From the NCBI GenBank assembly GCA_033344775.1, contig JAWPMT010000005.1:248001-312000 (forward strand): 64,000 nucleotides of DNA, given 5' to 3'. Of the stretch, positions 1 through 8,211 are shown piece by piece (within the stretch, counting starts at the first letter, position 1; each line of letters begins with the position of its first letter). Below the pieces are notes generated by a model that made no database searches, had not been told where the DNA came from, and saw only the letters and a program-made list of their open reading frames with translations. Origin of the DNA: Cytophagales bacterium. Its GTDB lineage: Bacteria > Bacteroidota > Bacteroidia > Cytophagales > Cyclobacteriaceae. A program made the position numbers and the translations under genes.

Positions 1-1
1 C

Positions 2-604
2 AAATCTATTCCTGTTTCGTGGACCGATGGTTCTGGAGAGCTTCAAAGAATCAATTATTCTGTTCCTAATCAAAATCAATGCAAGAGTTGTCATGAATTC
101 AATGGAAAAATTGTCCCTATTGGGCCTACTGCCCGACAGCTTAACCACGATTTCGATTATGCCGATGGCGGACACAATCAACTAAAAAAGTGGGTAGAAT
201 TAGGCCTATTAGAAAACATCGATCCTCCTCAGCAGTGGCCTACTTTGGCCAAATGGGACGATCCTCAAACAGGCACCTTAGACCAGCGTGCCCGTGCCTG
301 GCTGGAAATCAATTGTGCACATTGCCACAGAAAAGAAGGTCCTGCAAAAAACACTGGGCTACACCTCCTGGCTTCCACCAGTACCGATTACGAAATTGGC
401 ATCAACAAGCCACCGGTGGCTGCTGGACGAGGCTCTGCCGGATTGAAATTCGGCATTGTACCTGGGAAACCAGAAAACTCCATCCTCATGCATCGCATTA
501 AGTCGCTAGATCCGGGAGAGATGATGCCTGAAGTCGGGAGGAAGCTACAACACATAGAAGGTATCGCCTTGGTCGAGGAGTGGATCAGGGAGATGGATAA
601 TTAA
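2..604 (+). CDS. SO2930-type diheme c-type cytochrome, 3' part
   Basis: The reading frame is open from base 2, so the window holds only the last 200 codons; the start lies upstream. Two haem-binding CxxCH motifs are visible: CKSCH at fragment residues 27-31 and CAHCH at 105-109. Between them is the stretch IGPTARQLN, which I recall from the SO2930-family diheme cytochromes (TIGR03806-like). These are exported periplasmic or surface proteins that probably transfer electrons; their precise role is unknown. The C-terminus has the usual MMPEVGR-type axial-Met region followed by a short helix. In other genomes the partner is often a parallel beta-helix protein encoded upstream, which would lie outside this window. 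The family name rests on recall; the two haem motifs are directly seen. Confidence 0.8.
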   Translation, partial: KSIPVSWTDGSGELQRINYSVPNQNQCKSCHEFNGKIVPIGPTARQLNHDFDYADGGHNQLKKWVELGLLENIDPPQQWPTLAKWDDPQTGTLDQRARAWLEINCAHCHRKEGPAKNTGLHLLASTSTDYEIGINKPPVAAGRGSAGLKFGIVPGKPENSILMHRIKSLDPGEMMPEVGRKLQHIEGIALVEEWIREMDN

Positions 605-664
605 ATAGAGACATCTTTGCTTTACTTTAAAATACAACAACTACTGAATCAATTGAACTACAAG

Positions 665-967
665 ATGTTTTTCAATTGGATCATACCGATTTCTGCGTTC
701 TTGATTTCATTCATTTATTACTTCCCATCCTCCGACTTGATTTACGTCATATTATCATCGCTTGTAAGGACTGGTATGATCTACGTGATTGGATGGATGT
801 GGCTTAATGTATATGCTAGCTTTAAATCACCCTCCTCTCAAGCTCAGAAAAAAATAACCCTCGGCACATTAATATCGAGTGAACATATTACCCCTGAGAA
901 TTATCATAAAACTGTATTTTTCTGTTGGCTGTTGTGGTTGGCACAAATGATAATCGAGATTATTTAA
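665..967 (+). CDS. Small membrane protein, unknown function
   Basis: A 100-residue protein with three hydrophobic stretches (about residues 4-20, 24-45 and 82-99) and a short hydrophilic loop rich in Ser, Gln and Lys. I do not recognise a family. It follows the cytochrome gene by 60 bases on the same strand and may be co-transcribed. The frame is open from a TTG at 617, which would add 16 residues; I chose the ATG at 665 because the membrane segment starts right behind it. No clear Shine-Dalgarno sequence precedes either start. Its reality rests on length and amphipathic composition alone. Confidence 0.45.
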   Translation: MFFNWIIPISAFLISFIYYFPSSDLIYVILSSLVRTGMIYVIGWMWLNVYASFKSPSSQAQKKITLGTLISSEHITPENYHKTVFFCWLLWLAQMIIEII

Positions 968-1027
968 AGAGTACCCATCTGATCAACAGCAAAGTTATTC
1001 CCACACTCTCTTTTTAATTGACTTGGG

Positions 1028-1741
1028 TCATTCATAGACTCGCTTCAGATCCTTGAGCAGGTTCTCCGAAATGGCCGAAAGGGTACCAATTGCAGACTTA
1101 TTTCCCTCAAAAGTGTATTTGATCTGATAAATCAAATGTTCAATTTCATTGAGCTCATTAGATAATTCCTGATTAAGCCATGGATATTTCTTGGGATCAA
1201 TAGGAACATCGTTCCATAGGGCTTGCTGAATCGACCAATAGTCATTGAGTCCTGGTGAAATCATTCGCTCCCGTAGTTGGTCATTGTCCTTTTCAATGTA
1301 AGTACTCCATTTATTGATGTTCTTATAATAATTAATGATCCTCCATCGTAATCGACCGTTCTTCAAAGAATAAATGCGGCTGGTATTGAGCATCTCTTCG
1401 TAAGTGGTTGTATGTGCTTCCACTAAATACAAACTGACCAATTCAACCGCGATGATCCCAAGCCGATCATCCAGTGTCTTTTGCGTCTGGATCAATTGCA
1501 AGACCGAATCACATTTACCGATTCTTACATCAAAACGTCTGTTCAGAAACTCATAGCGCTCGATATCACTCTCCATGTCATCGATCATACGTTCCATGGT
1601 CTTTTTCTGAACGTTTCTGGCTTTTCGCCCGTCGTTCCAGTTATTCAGCAAAAGCGCTCCCAGAATACCCAAGGTAATCACCAGTATCTCCAGAAAATAC
1701 TCCGGCCATTTTTCCTTTAGGGTTTTGAAAATGATTTTCAT
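1028..1741 (-). CDS. DUF6090-type membrane protein
   Basis: A 237-residue protein. Its N-terminus carries one membrane segment (about residues 17-35) followed at once by the NNWND motif typical of the Bacteroidota DUF6090 family. The remainder is predicted helical and soluble, with charged heptad-like stretches (residues 40-90 and 170-237). The function of the family is unknown; such proteins usually occur singly or in tandem copies. It is the last gene of a leftward run that starts with the arginase-like gene, 17 bases behind the gene at 1759. Family recognised from the N-terminal pattern. Confidence 0.75.
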   Translation of the reverse strand: MKIIFKTLKEKWPEYFLEILVITLGILGALLLNNWNDGRKARNVQKKTMERMIDDMESDIERYEFLNRRFDVRIGKCDSVLQLIQTQKTLDDRLGIIAVELVSLYLVEAHTTTYEEMLNTSRIYSLKNGRLRWRIINYYKNINKWSTYIEKDNDQLRERMISPGLNDYWSIQQALWNDVPIDPKKYPWLNQELSNELNEIEHLIYQIKYTFEGNKSAIGTLSAISENLLKDLKRVYE

Positions 1742-1758
1742 ATTGACTAGTTTGAATG

Positions 1759-2112
1759 CTACAGCATTTTCAAGATAACAGGATTATTCGAAATTCTTTC
1801 TCCTCCAAATTCCGCGAGAGTTTTGGGATAAACGCCATGAATTTCGATTAGAGAATGGATCGCTCCTTTGTATAAATGTTCATTGGGGTCTGATTCCATA
1901 AGCTGTACAAAAGCTAATAACCTGTCCTTGTTTTTGAAATCTTCATTGTCCAAGATATACCTATACGCTCCCCACTTGTAGTGCTCTATGTTTCGATCGT
2001 TTGAAATGGACCACTCTTCCATTTGTTGCTGAATGACTCCTTGAGGTAAAAAGCCTAACAAAAACCATTCCTCGTTATATTGAATGATTTCGACAAATTC
2101 ATCTGGTGTCAT
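1759..2112 (-). CDS. Hypothetical soluble protein, 117 aa
   Basis: A short acidic, aromatic-rich protein without signal peptide or membrane segment. Its composition suggests an all-helical repeat-like fold. I do not recognise the family. It begins seven bases after the stop of the membrane dipeptidase gene and ends 17 bases before the DUF6090 gene, so it is almost certainly translated from the same mRNA as both. The central part (residues 50-85) carries regularly spaced Leu and acidic residues, which would fit a short helical hairpin. Confidence 0.6.
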   Translation of the reverse strand: MTPDEFVEIIQYNEEWFLLGFLPQGVIQQQMEEWSISNDRNIEHYKWGAYRYILDNEDFKNKDRLLAFVQLMESDPNEHLYKGAIHSLIEIHGVYPKTLAEFGGERISNNPVILKML

Positions 2113-2119
2113 GGCTCAA

Positions 2120-3325
2120 TTAATTGCCAGGCAAATTCTCCATCAAAAAACGGATCTGATTGCCACCCATGATCTGGGTGATTTCTTCGTCACTGAATCC
2201 TACGGTCATCAATGCTTCAGTCAGTAAAATGATTTGTGAAGCATCAAAAGGGACGGTCACGGCTCCATCAAAATCGGAACCTAGACTCACATGTTCCACA
2301 CCGATCAGGTCAGCAGTGTAGCGAATGGCTCTTGCAATGTCATTCACCGACTCGCCTCCTGAAGCTTCTTCCCAAAACCCCAGGCCAACCATGCCCCCAT
2401 TTTCGGCAATGGCACGGAGCTGACGATCACTAAGGTTTCTGGGGCTATCATGCACACCTTTAACGCCAGTATGCGAAACCACCACAGGTTTTGTGGTCAT
2501 TGCCAATACTTCGTCAATCAATTGCTCTGATGCATGTGCCAGGTCTATGATGATGGACTCTTCATTCATGATGCGTACCACTTGTCTACCCAGGTCTGTT
2601 AAGCCGCCTTGCTCTACACCCGCAGAAGATCCACCAATTTCATTGTCGAAAAAATGCACCAGACCAAACATTCGATAACCTGCATCGATCAATACCTGAA
2701 GGTTCTCCAGCTTCCCTTCCATGGCATGAAGACCTTCAATGGATAACATCCCGCCGATTTGACCACCATTCGTATTCCATTGTTTCATGAAGTATTCCAG
2801 GTCGCCTCGCGTCTTGATGATCACCAGATCCGAAGATTCATTAGCTGCGTCGTGTAAAACCTGACTTTGATGGAGTGCTCTTTCAATTAGGCCAAACCAA
2901 CTGGATACTGGCCAACGATTGGCCATGGACAGCAACTTGATCTGATCTGTTCTTTCCGTGTTGGATTCATAATTGAGTCCTTGAGGCACTTTAATCACCG
3001 CATCGAATACCTGAATGGCAAAATTCCCTTCAATCAAACGTGGTATATCCACATGTCCATGATCGTGTTTGGTCAACGGATCTCGGTCCCACAGCAAATT
3101 GTCTGAATGCCAATCGGCAACAGCTATCGTTGCGTGAAGCCTTTTGGCTCTTTCAGATACAATAATAGGTTCGTTAATATCCCTCAATCGAACGTTATTT
3201 TGTCGGTCGACCCACTTGCCCACAACAAAGAAAAACACCACTAATCCTAGTAGAATTAGGACACCCAGCAAATCTCTAAGGGCACGCATAAACCTTCCCA
3301 AAAGGGTTCTTGATTCCTTCACCAT
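2120..3325 (-). CDS. Membrane dipeptidase, peptidase M19 family
   Basis: A 401-residue zinc dipeptidase of the renal-dipeptidase (M19) family, which hydrolyses dipeptides, including D-residue and dehydro-dipeptides in known members. Visible motifs in order: an N-terminal membrane anchor (about residues 14-36); WHSDN at the first metal-site position, a variant of the usual DxHxD; a conserved Glu in SIEGLHAME; HFFDNEIGGSS; VVSHTGVKG with the second metal His; DSPRNLSD; and the LGSDFDG signature near the C-terminus. Length fits the family. The single anchor places the catalytic domain in the periplasm. It lies 23 bases behind the arginase-like gene, suggesting joint expression. Confidence 0.9.
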   Translation of the reverse strand: MVKESRTLLGRFMRALRDLLGVLILLGLVVFFFVVGKWVDRQNNVRLRDINEPIIVSERAKRLHATIAVADWHSDNLLWDRDPLTKHDHGHVDIPRLIEGNFAIQVFDAVIKVPQGLNYESNTERTDQIKLLSMANRWPVSSWFGLIERALHQSQVLHDAANESSDLVIIKTRGDLEYFMKQWNTNGGQIGGMLSIEGLHAMEGKLENLQVLIDAGYRMFGLVHFFDNEIGGSSAGVEQGGLTDLGRQVVRIMNEESIIIDLAHASEQLIDEVLAMTTKPVVVSHTGVKGVHDSPRNLSDRQLRAIAENGGMVGLGFWEEASGGESVNDIARAIRYTADLIGVEHVSLGSDFDGAVTVPFDASQIILLTEALMTVGFSDEEITQIMGGNQIRFLMENLPGN

Positions 3326-3348
3326 GGGATAAACTTAAGCAGGATCGA

Positions 3349-4170
3349 CTACTGACCCAAACCCAGTGCCGCTACAATTTCCTTAAGAACAGGTTCTCCG
3401 GAATTTCCATCAGGAACATATTCTACAATACTTGCCCCGACCAAGGGGATTTCTCTTACCAATTCATTCAATTGTTTCAAAAGTGTATCAATCAAAACTC
3501 CGCCGGGAATAGGCAAAAGCAAATGAGGAAATGAAGATGGGTCCAATACATCCAGGTCAATATGGACATAGACATGCGCTTTTTCTTTTTCGAGTACGCG
3601 ATCCACGACTTGAGTGATATTTTCGGGGGTTACCACCTGAATTTGATTGGCAGCAATGTAACGCTCTTCTTCCTGATCCAAATCCCTGGTCCCTGCTAGC
3701 ACCACCTGATCCGGATTCAACTTCGAAAAAGCATGTTGCAAAACATAAGGATCAGACTCACCAAGCAAGGCTCGCAAAGGCATTCCGTGAAAATGTTTGC
3801 TGGGTGAAGATTGCGGCGTATTTAAGTCTCCGTGGGCATCCAGCCAAAGTACGGTGAGGTTCCCGTGGTAATAGTTATTAAGGTAAGAAACAGGGGCAAT
3901 TTCCGCCGCGCATGTCCCTCCAACCATAAAGATGGATGCAGGCTTTTCTTGTTTCAGCACATGCGCTGTGGCTTTCAATTGACGCAGGTTGGCTTCAAAT
4001 CCAATGATGTCATTCTCAAGAAACAGGTCTTCTTGCTCAGGCACTGGAATGCTGGTGAACTGGTGGGTGGTAGACAGCAATTGCTGTAATCTCAATGCTC
4101 CGAAATAAACAGAGTTGGACTCGGCGTAGCCCTGCCATTCGGGGAAACAAAGATTTAGATGCTGATCCAT
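3349..4170 (-). CDS. Arginase/agmatinase/formimidoylglutamase family protein
   Basis: A 273-residue ureohydrolase-fold protein. The second metal motif DAHGDLN (Asp111, His113, Asp115) and the third, HIDLDVLDP (Asp205, Asp207), are intact. The first motif, normally GGxHS with a metal-binding His, reads GGTCAAE here, so Cys87 replaces the His. Arginase-family proteins with a Cys at this position exist, and in some the second manganese site is altered. The substrate cannot be predicted: arginine, agmatine, guanidinobutyrate and formimidoylglutamate are all possible, and no histidine- or arginine-degradation genes lie beside it. It is the first gene of the leftward run 4170-1028. The ATG at 4170 fits the N-terminus of the family. 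Confidence 0.82.
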   Translation of the reverse strand: MDQHLNLCFPEWQGYAESNSVYFGALRLQQLLSTTHQFTSIPVPEQEDLFLENDIIGFEANLRQLKATAHVLKQEKPASIFMVGGTCAAEIAPVSYLNNYYHGNLTVLWLDAHGDLNTPQSSPSKHFHGMPLRALLGESDPYVLQHAFSKLNPDQVVLAGTRDLDQEEERYIAANQIQVVTPENITQVVDRVLEKEKAHVYVHIDLDVLDPSSFPHLLLPIPGGVLIDTLLKQLNELVREIPLVGASIVEYVPDGNSGEPVLKEIVAALGLGQ

Positions 4171-4391
4171 TCTGGGTATTTCGTTTGGAATTACGAAATT
4201 AGTGATTCAAGACAGCAACTCATTCAAAACAACTGCTCATGGGCGACTTTGACTTCAGTTTAAAGTAAAAAATAGCCACCTAATTGATGCTCCAAATACA
4301 TTGCACCCTGGTACAATAAGAGATATTTCAAACAATTAGTCGTAGTATCCGGTTTACTCTTCAAACAAGTAGCGAAAAACAATTAGCATAT

Positions 4392-4592
4392 ATGCAAATT
4401 ACCTCTGATATCACTAAAAGCGGACTCTATCTGGAGGGTGTTGAGCAAGGGATTGAAAGAGGCATAACTGAAAATACGATCAAGCTCACCAGAAATATGC
4501 TGAACGAATCCAGCTTATCGATCGAACAGATCGCAAAAATTGCTGATGTATCTGTAGATTACGTGGAACAGATTCAGAGAAAGGAAATTTAA
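4392..4592 (+). CDS. Orphan C-terminal domain of Rpn-family nuclease (remnant or RpnS-like)
   Basis: A 66-residue ORF that matches only the C-terminal tail of Rpn/PD-(D/E)XK transposase-like nucleases. That tail has a GVEQGIERGI-type charged linker followed by a helix-turn-helix-like segment containing NMLNE, IEQIAKIADVS and VEQIQ. The N-terminal nuclease domain (about 200 residues) is absent, and nothing in the preceding 200 bases resembles it. Two readings are possible: a decayed gene, or a stand-alone small protein like the RpnS antitoxins, which are made from internal starts in rpn genes and silence the full-length nuclease. There is no good ribosome-binding site. It converges on the ABC transporter gene and overlaps its end by four bases. 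Confidence 0.5.
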   Translation: MQITSDITKSGLYLEGVEQGIERGITENTIKLTRNMLNESSLSIEQIAKIADVSVDYVEQIQRKEI

Positions 4593-6352
4593 GAAACCCC
4601 CTGATTGTATATTGCCAGGAGATCTTCATGATCATCCGGATTAAGCATTTGTCCATCCTGCAGCATGATGAATCGATCTGCACCATCGAAGTACTTCTCA
4701 TCATGGGTAATGATCAGTAAAGTCTTTCCTTTGGCTTTCAAATCCGGTAGTAAGGTGCGGTAATACACCTCTTTGTAGTAAGGATCTTGTGTGGCAGCCC
4801 ACTCATCGAAAATGTAGAAAGGCTTATCATCCAAATAGGAAAGTAATAATGCCAATCGTTGACGTTGACCAGTCGATAAATTCGTGGTTGAAAGTTTGTT
4901 ATCCTCAATCTTGACTTTCTTATCCAGCTCTAACAGCTTCAGGTACTTTTCGACATCAGCCTTTAAGCGTTCAGCATCTACATGACCTAAATCAGTGAAA
5001 AGGAAGAAGTCCGTGAAAATGCTATTGAAGTTCTCACGATAAGCATCCAGATTTCCTTGTTTCTGCTCAACGCCTGCCATCTCAATGCTTCCTGATTCCG
5101 GAATGTAAAGCCCACAAATGATCTTCGCTAATGTACTTTTTCCACTTCCATTGCCTCCAAGCAGGTAGATCATTTCCCCTTTATTGATCTCCAGGTTGAT
5201 AGGTCCCAGCTGGAAAAACTTCTCCTCACCTTCATGGTAATACTGATAAGTTACATCCTTCAGCTCGAGATAAGTCTCTGACTTTTTGTTAAAATCAGGA
5301 GCCTCGATGGTGCGATCAATTTTTGCTTCATCCAGCATCAGACCTGTACTTTCTATCTGTTCCAATGCCACGTCAATTTTACCGAGGAATGGCAAGAAGC
5401 TACTGATATTACTTAATGGAGAGATCGTAAACAAAGCCACCATCAAAAAGTCCTTCAAGGTTGCGAAGGTCACAAATTCTGTATTCGAAATGATGATCAA
5501 AATACTCCCAAAGCCTATGAGCAATACCATTTCCGCAGATCGGGAAAAAACAGATACCCAAATATTGGACCATAGGTTGTATTCTTTCTGATCTCTGGCT
5601 GAAGGAAGCAATACGTTTTCAACGAAATTGTCTCGCAACCTGAAGTTCAATAACAATTCCTTTAAGCCATTGATCAAAGCATTGAAATGACCCAGCAGGT
5701 CTTTCTGCGTATCACGAGACTTCCGCATTTTATGCTTAAAGTTGTTCAACGGCTTTTGGAAGAACCCATAAGCCAACGCAAACAACAATAAGAAAACGAA
5801 GATCAATTGCCAGGAAATGAAGGCCATATAAACAAGAGCGCCCATCACCATGGTGATAGAGGTCAGGATATTTGGAAAACGTGTAACAGCCTGTACCACA
5901 CTCATGATATCATCCGTTAAAATGGCGAGCAATTGATTCTTACTTCGCTCCATTTTAGTAAAGGAGGCTTTCATGATCTTGCGACTAAGGTCTACCCGTA
6001 AGTCCAGAATCACGTCCTGGCTCATTCTAGTCACATAATAAGAAGCGGTAACGCTGGTTGCCCCATAGATCAGCCATAGCCCTAAAAATGCAGGAATCAG
6101 ATATCCAAAATTCAAAGCTCCGGGTTCCTCTGGGTCATTCAATGAAGCTACGTCCTCTTCATTGAGGTACCATTTCGAATCAATGACCTGCTGGCTGCCA
6201 TCACGGATGTTATGAATTTCCACACCATGACTGATGCCCTCGTTGATGCAGTAGATCATACCCATCAGCGCGAGTCCGGAAATAGCTCCAGTAATAACAG
6301 CCACATAAAATATGACCGGTGATTTCTTGAAAAAGAGATAAATGATCTTCAT
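4589..6352 (-). CDS. Cyclic-peptide-export-type ABC transporter (SyrD/PvdE/YojI-like), fused permease-ATPase
   Basis: A 587-residue half-transporter with six predicted membrane helices (residues 10-330) followed by an ATPase domain. The ATPase shows Walker A GGNGSGKST (399-407), signature LSTGQRQRL (493-501) and a Walker B reading YIFDEWAATQDP. The FDEWAA.QDP form is the hallmark of the cyclic-peptide transporter group (SyrD, PvdE, YojI), which export siderophore precursors, lipopeptides or microcins. A long extracytoplasmic loop sits between helices 1 and 2 (about residues 41-85). It is the last gene of the nine-gene lipid cluster, 15 bases behind the epimerase. No peptide synthetase is present, so the cargo is probably the lipid product of the cluster (inference). 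Confidence 0.85.
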   Translation of the reverse strand: MKIIYLFFKKSPVIFYVAVITGAISGLALMGMIYCINEGISHGVEIHNIRDGSQQVIDSKWYLNEEDVASLNDPEEPGALNFGYLIPAFLGLWLIYGATSVTASYYVTRMSQDVILDLRVDLSRKIMKASFTKMERSKNQLLAILTDDIMSVVQAVTRFPNILTSITMVMGALVYMAFISWQLIFVFLLLFALAYGFFQKPLNNFKHKMRKSRDTQKDLLGHFNALINGLKELLLNFRLRDNFVENVLLPSARDQKEYNLWSNIWVSVFSRSAEMVLLIGFGSILIIISNTEFVTFATLKDFLMVALFTISPLSNISSFLPFLGKIDVALEQIESTGLMLDEAKIDRTIEAPDFNKKSETYLELKDVTYQYYHEGEEKFFQLGPINLEINKGEMIYLLGGNGSGKSTLAKIICGLYIPESGSIEMAGVEQKQGNLDAYRENFNSIFTDFFLFTDLGHVDAERLKADVEKYLKLLELDKKVKIEDNKLSTTNLSTGQRQRLALLLSYLDDKPFYIFDEWAATQDPYYKEVYYRTLLPDLKAKGKTLLIITHDEKYFDGADRFIMLQDGQMLNPDDHEDLLAIYNQGVS

Positions 6353-6367
6353 AATCGCAGCGCGAAG

Positions 6368-7327
6368 CTAAAGCCAAAACTTTTCCCTGTAGTAATCGAT
6401 GGCTTCCTGAAACCCACTTTCCAGGGTATATTTTGGCACAAACTCTAATAGAGATTGGTCCTTGGTTTCATGAATGGTCCAATCAGTGGCCAGGAGTTCT
6501 CTGATCTTGGGTGGATTGTAATGCCAGGATTTGCCTAAAAACTGATTGTAGAATGTATTAACGTAAAGTGAAATGTTTCTGACTAATCCTGCTGGTATGT
6601 GAATACCCAATGCTCGCTTCTTTCCCAGGCCATTTTTAATGGCATTGAGCAAATCTTTCTGACTTCTCACATGACCATCATGTCCATAAAACGTCTTTCC
6701 TGTAAATGGTGCCGAAAGGAAGATCAAATTAGCCAGGTCGAATCCATGAATGAAGGTGAGTTTTTGGTCCCTACTTCCCATAGACAATGAAATGCCCCAC
6801 TTCACCAACTTTACCAACTCAAAAAAAGCAGCATCTCCTGAACCATAAACGGCAGTCGGGCGAACAATTACATAGTCGATTCCTGAGGTCTTTACCACCG
6901 CTTCAGCTTCCGACTTACTAACCCCGTAATCTGAAATGGGGTCGTCTTTACCTTGATAATTAGGACCTCTGGCCGCCAAACTAGAAACGTAAACGAAATT
7001 GGAAGAGATCAATCCACCTTGCAAAGCCTTGATCAGGTTTCCGGTCACTTCTACATTTCCCTTTCGGTAAGCATCGATATCTATGGCTTCTGTAACTCCT
7101 GCATTGTGAATCACATAGTCGAACGGACCGTACTCAGATAGCGTGTTCTTAAGGTTCGAGTAATGCTGGTAATCTAATCTTAAGATGGTAACATCCAGAT
7201 GTTTGATACTAGATATATTACTCCTCTTCCTGACTCCAGCGTAGACCTTGTATCCTTCGGAAAGGGCTCTTTCAAGTAAATGCCTACCGACAAAACCATT
7301 GGCACCAGTAATTAATACAGATTTCAT
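6368..7327 (-). CDS. NAD(P)-dependent epimerase/dehydratase-fold reductase, CerR-like
   Basis: A 319-residue extended short-chain dehydrogenase. The N-terminus holds the Rossmann motif GANGFVG (residues 8-14), then HNAG near 74, SSLAARG, and the catalytic pair Tyr134/Lys138 in YGVSK. Such proteins next to serine palmitoyltransferase genes include CerR, which in Caulobacter and Bacteroides reduces the 3-keto group during ceramide synthesis. The gene lies 12 bases behind the phosphopantetheinyl transferase and 15 before the exporter. I infer a role in reducing the 3-keto group of the sphingoid- or capnoid-like product. A sugar epimerase role is the alternative, but no sugar genes are nearby. 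Confidence 0.72.
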   Translation of the reverse strand: MKSVLITGANGFVGRHLLERALSEGYKVYAGVRKRSNISSIKHLDVTILRLDYQHYSNLKNTLSEYGPFDYVIHNAGVTEAIDIDAYRKGNVEVTGNLIKALQGGLISSNFVYVSSLAARGPNYQGKDDPISDYGVSKSEAEAVVKTSGIDYVIVRPTAVYGSGDAAFFELVKLVKWGISLSMGSRDQKLTFIHGFDLANLIFLSAPFTGKTFYGHDGHVRSQKDLLNAIKNGLGKKRALGIHIPAGLVRNISLYVNTFYNQFLGKSWHYNPPKIRELLATDWTIHETKDQSLLEFVPKYTLESGFQEAIDYYREKFWL

Positions 7328-7339
7328 CAGTATCAGTGT

Positions 7340-7942
7340 TCAATGAGAGAAGGACATGGCGTACGCTCCATATCTACCGTGGTGAGATAGTGATAGGTCT
7401 ACTGAAGACAGGTATTCTCCATTAATAAAGAATTGAGGCACCTGATCTTCATTCTTTATAATAGCAATGCTTCCACGATCCTGCCCCAGGTAGAGCGCCA
7501 ATGCAGCAACCGCCTGGTCTCGAACTTCCGCCGATTGATGTTCATAATCTTCACCGGGACATTCGAAATGATCTGATCGTGTCTTTAGGTCATTTTCAGG
7601 TTTAGTGACCGTATGCAAGAACTGTTTTTGAATAGAGGTGATCGTTCTCACAATTCGGTCTTTGAATACAATTTCAGCAATGAAATCGTTTGTATTTCGC
7701 TTCAACGATGTTACGCTATAATCTATCGGGAAGAAGCGTCTACCATCCCAATCACCCTGAACCAAAGATTTGAATGTGGCTTCTTTCAAAGACCACAACA
7801 ACCAAAGGCCCGTGTTTCCATCGGGAAGGTCTTGCAGCAGCCATTCGTCCTCAGTAAAACTCGAACTTTTCAGTCGTTCATAATACTGAGGTCGATGCTT
7901 ACTTGCCTCATCCAGATCGATGATGTCGTTACCGATCGGCAA
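7340..7942 (-). CDS. 4'-phosphopantetheinyl transferase superfamily protein
   Basis: A 200-residue protein that should load the phosphopantetheine arm from CoA onto the serine of an acyl carrier protein. The family signature is clear: GNDIIDL near the N-terminus (magnesium-binding Asp6 and Asp9) and WSLKEATFK (WxxKEAxxK), with a typical C-terminal strand. Length fits the Sfp/AcpS-related group. The start is a TTG only three bases after the stop of the ACP gene, giving tight translational coupling between enzyme and substrate. This points to an ACP activated separately from the primary fatty acid synthase. Confidence 0.88.
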   Translation of the reverse strand: MPIGNDIIDLDEASKHRPQYYERLKSSSFTEDEWLLQDLPDGNTGLWLLWSLKEATFKSLVQGDWDGRRFFPIDYSVTSLKRNTNDFIAEIVFKDRIVRTITSIQKQFLHTVTKPENDLKTRSDHFECPGEDYEHQSAEVRDQAVAALALYLGQDRGSIAIIKNEDQVPQFFINGEYLSSVDLSLSHHGRYGAYAMSFSH

Positions 7943-7945
7943 AGA

Positions 7946-8206
7946 TTAGCTAGCAGCTACTGCAAGCTTCGCTTCTACCACATCAATACTTGAGCCTACA
8001 GTGATCATTTCATTGATAGACTCATCATCAATCATGATATCGAACTCAGACTCAATGTCCAATACGATATCAACGATGTGTGCAGAGTTGATCTTCAAAT
8101 CATTGATCAGATCAGACTTCTCATTCATCGCACCAAAAGCATCATTGTCGCCAACATAAGGTTGGATCAGATCTTTCAATTTGGAAAGTATGCTCTCTCT
8201 ATTCAT
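7946..8206 (-). CDS. Dedicated acyl carrier protein
   Basis: An 86-residue, highly acidic four-helix ACP. The attachment serine is Ser41 in the sequence KINSAHIV, which replaces the usual GADSLD context of the housekeeping ACP; helix 2 follows as VDIVLDIESEF. It should carry the growing acyl chain as a thioester on phosphopantetheine. It lies five bases behind the ketoacyl synthase and three bases before its presumed activating transferase. The unusual residues around Ser41 argue for a specialised partner set, probably the ketoacyl synthase and the AOS enzyme of the cluster. Confidence 0.9.
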   Translation of the reverse strand: MNRESILSKLKDLIQPYVGDNDAFGAMNEKSDLINDLKINSAHIVDIVLDIESEFDIMIDDESINEMITVGSSIDVVEAKLAVAAS

Positions 8207-8211
8207 AATTA

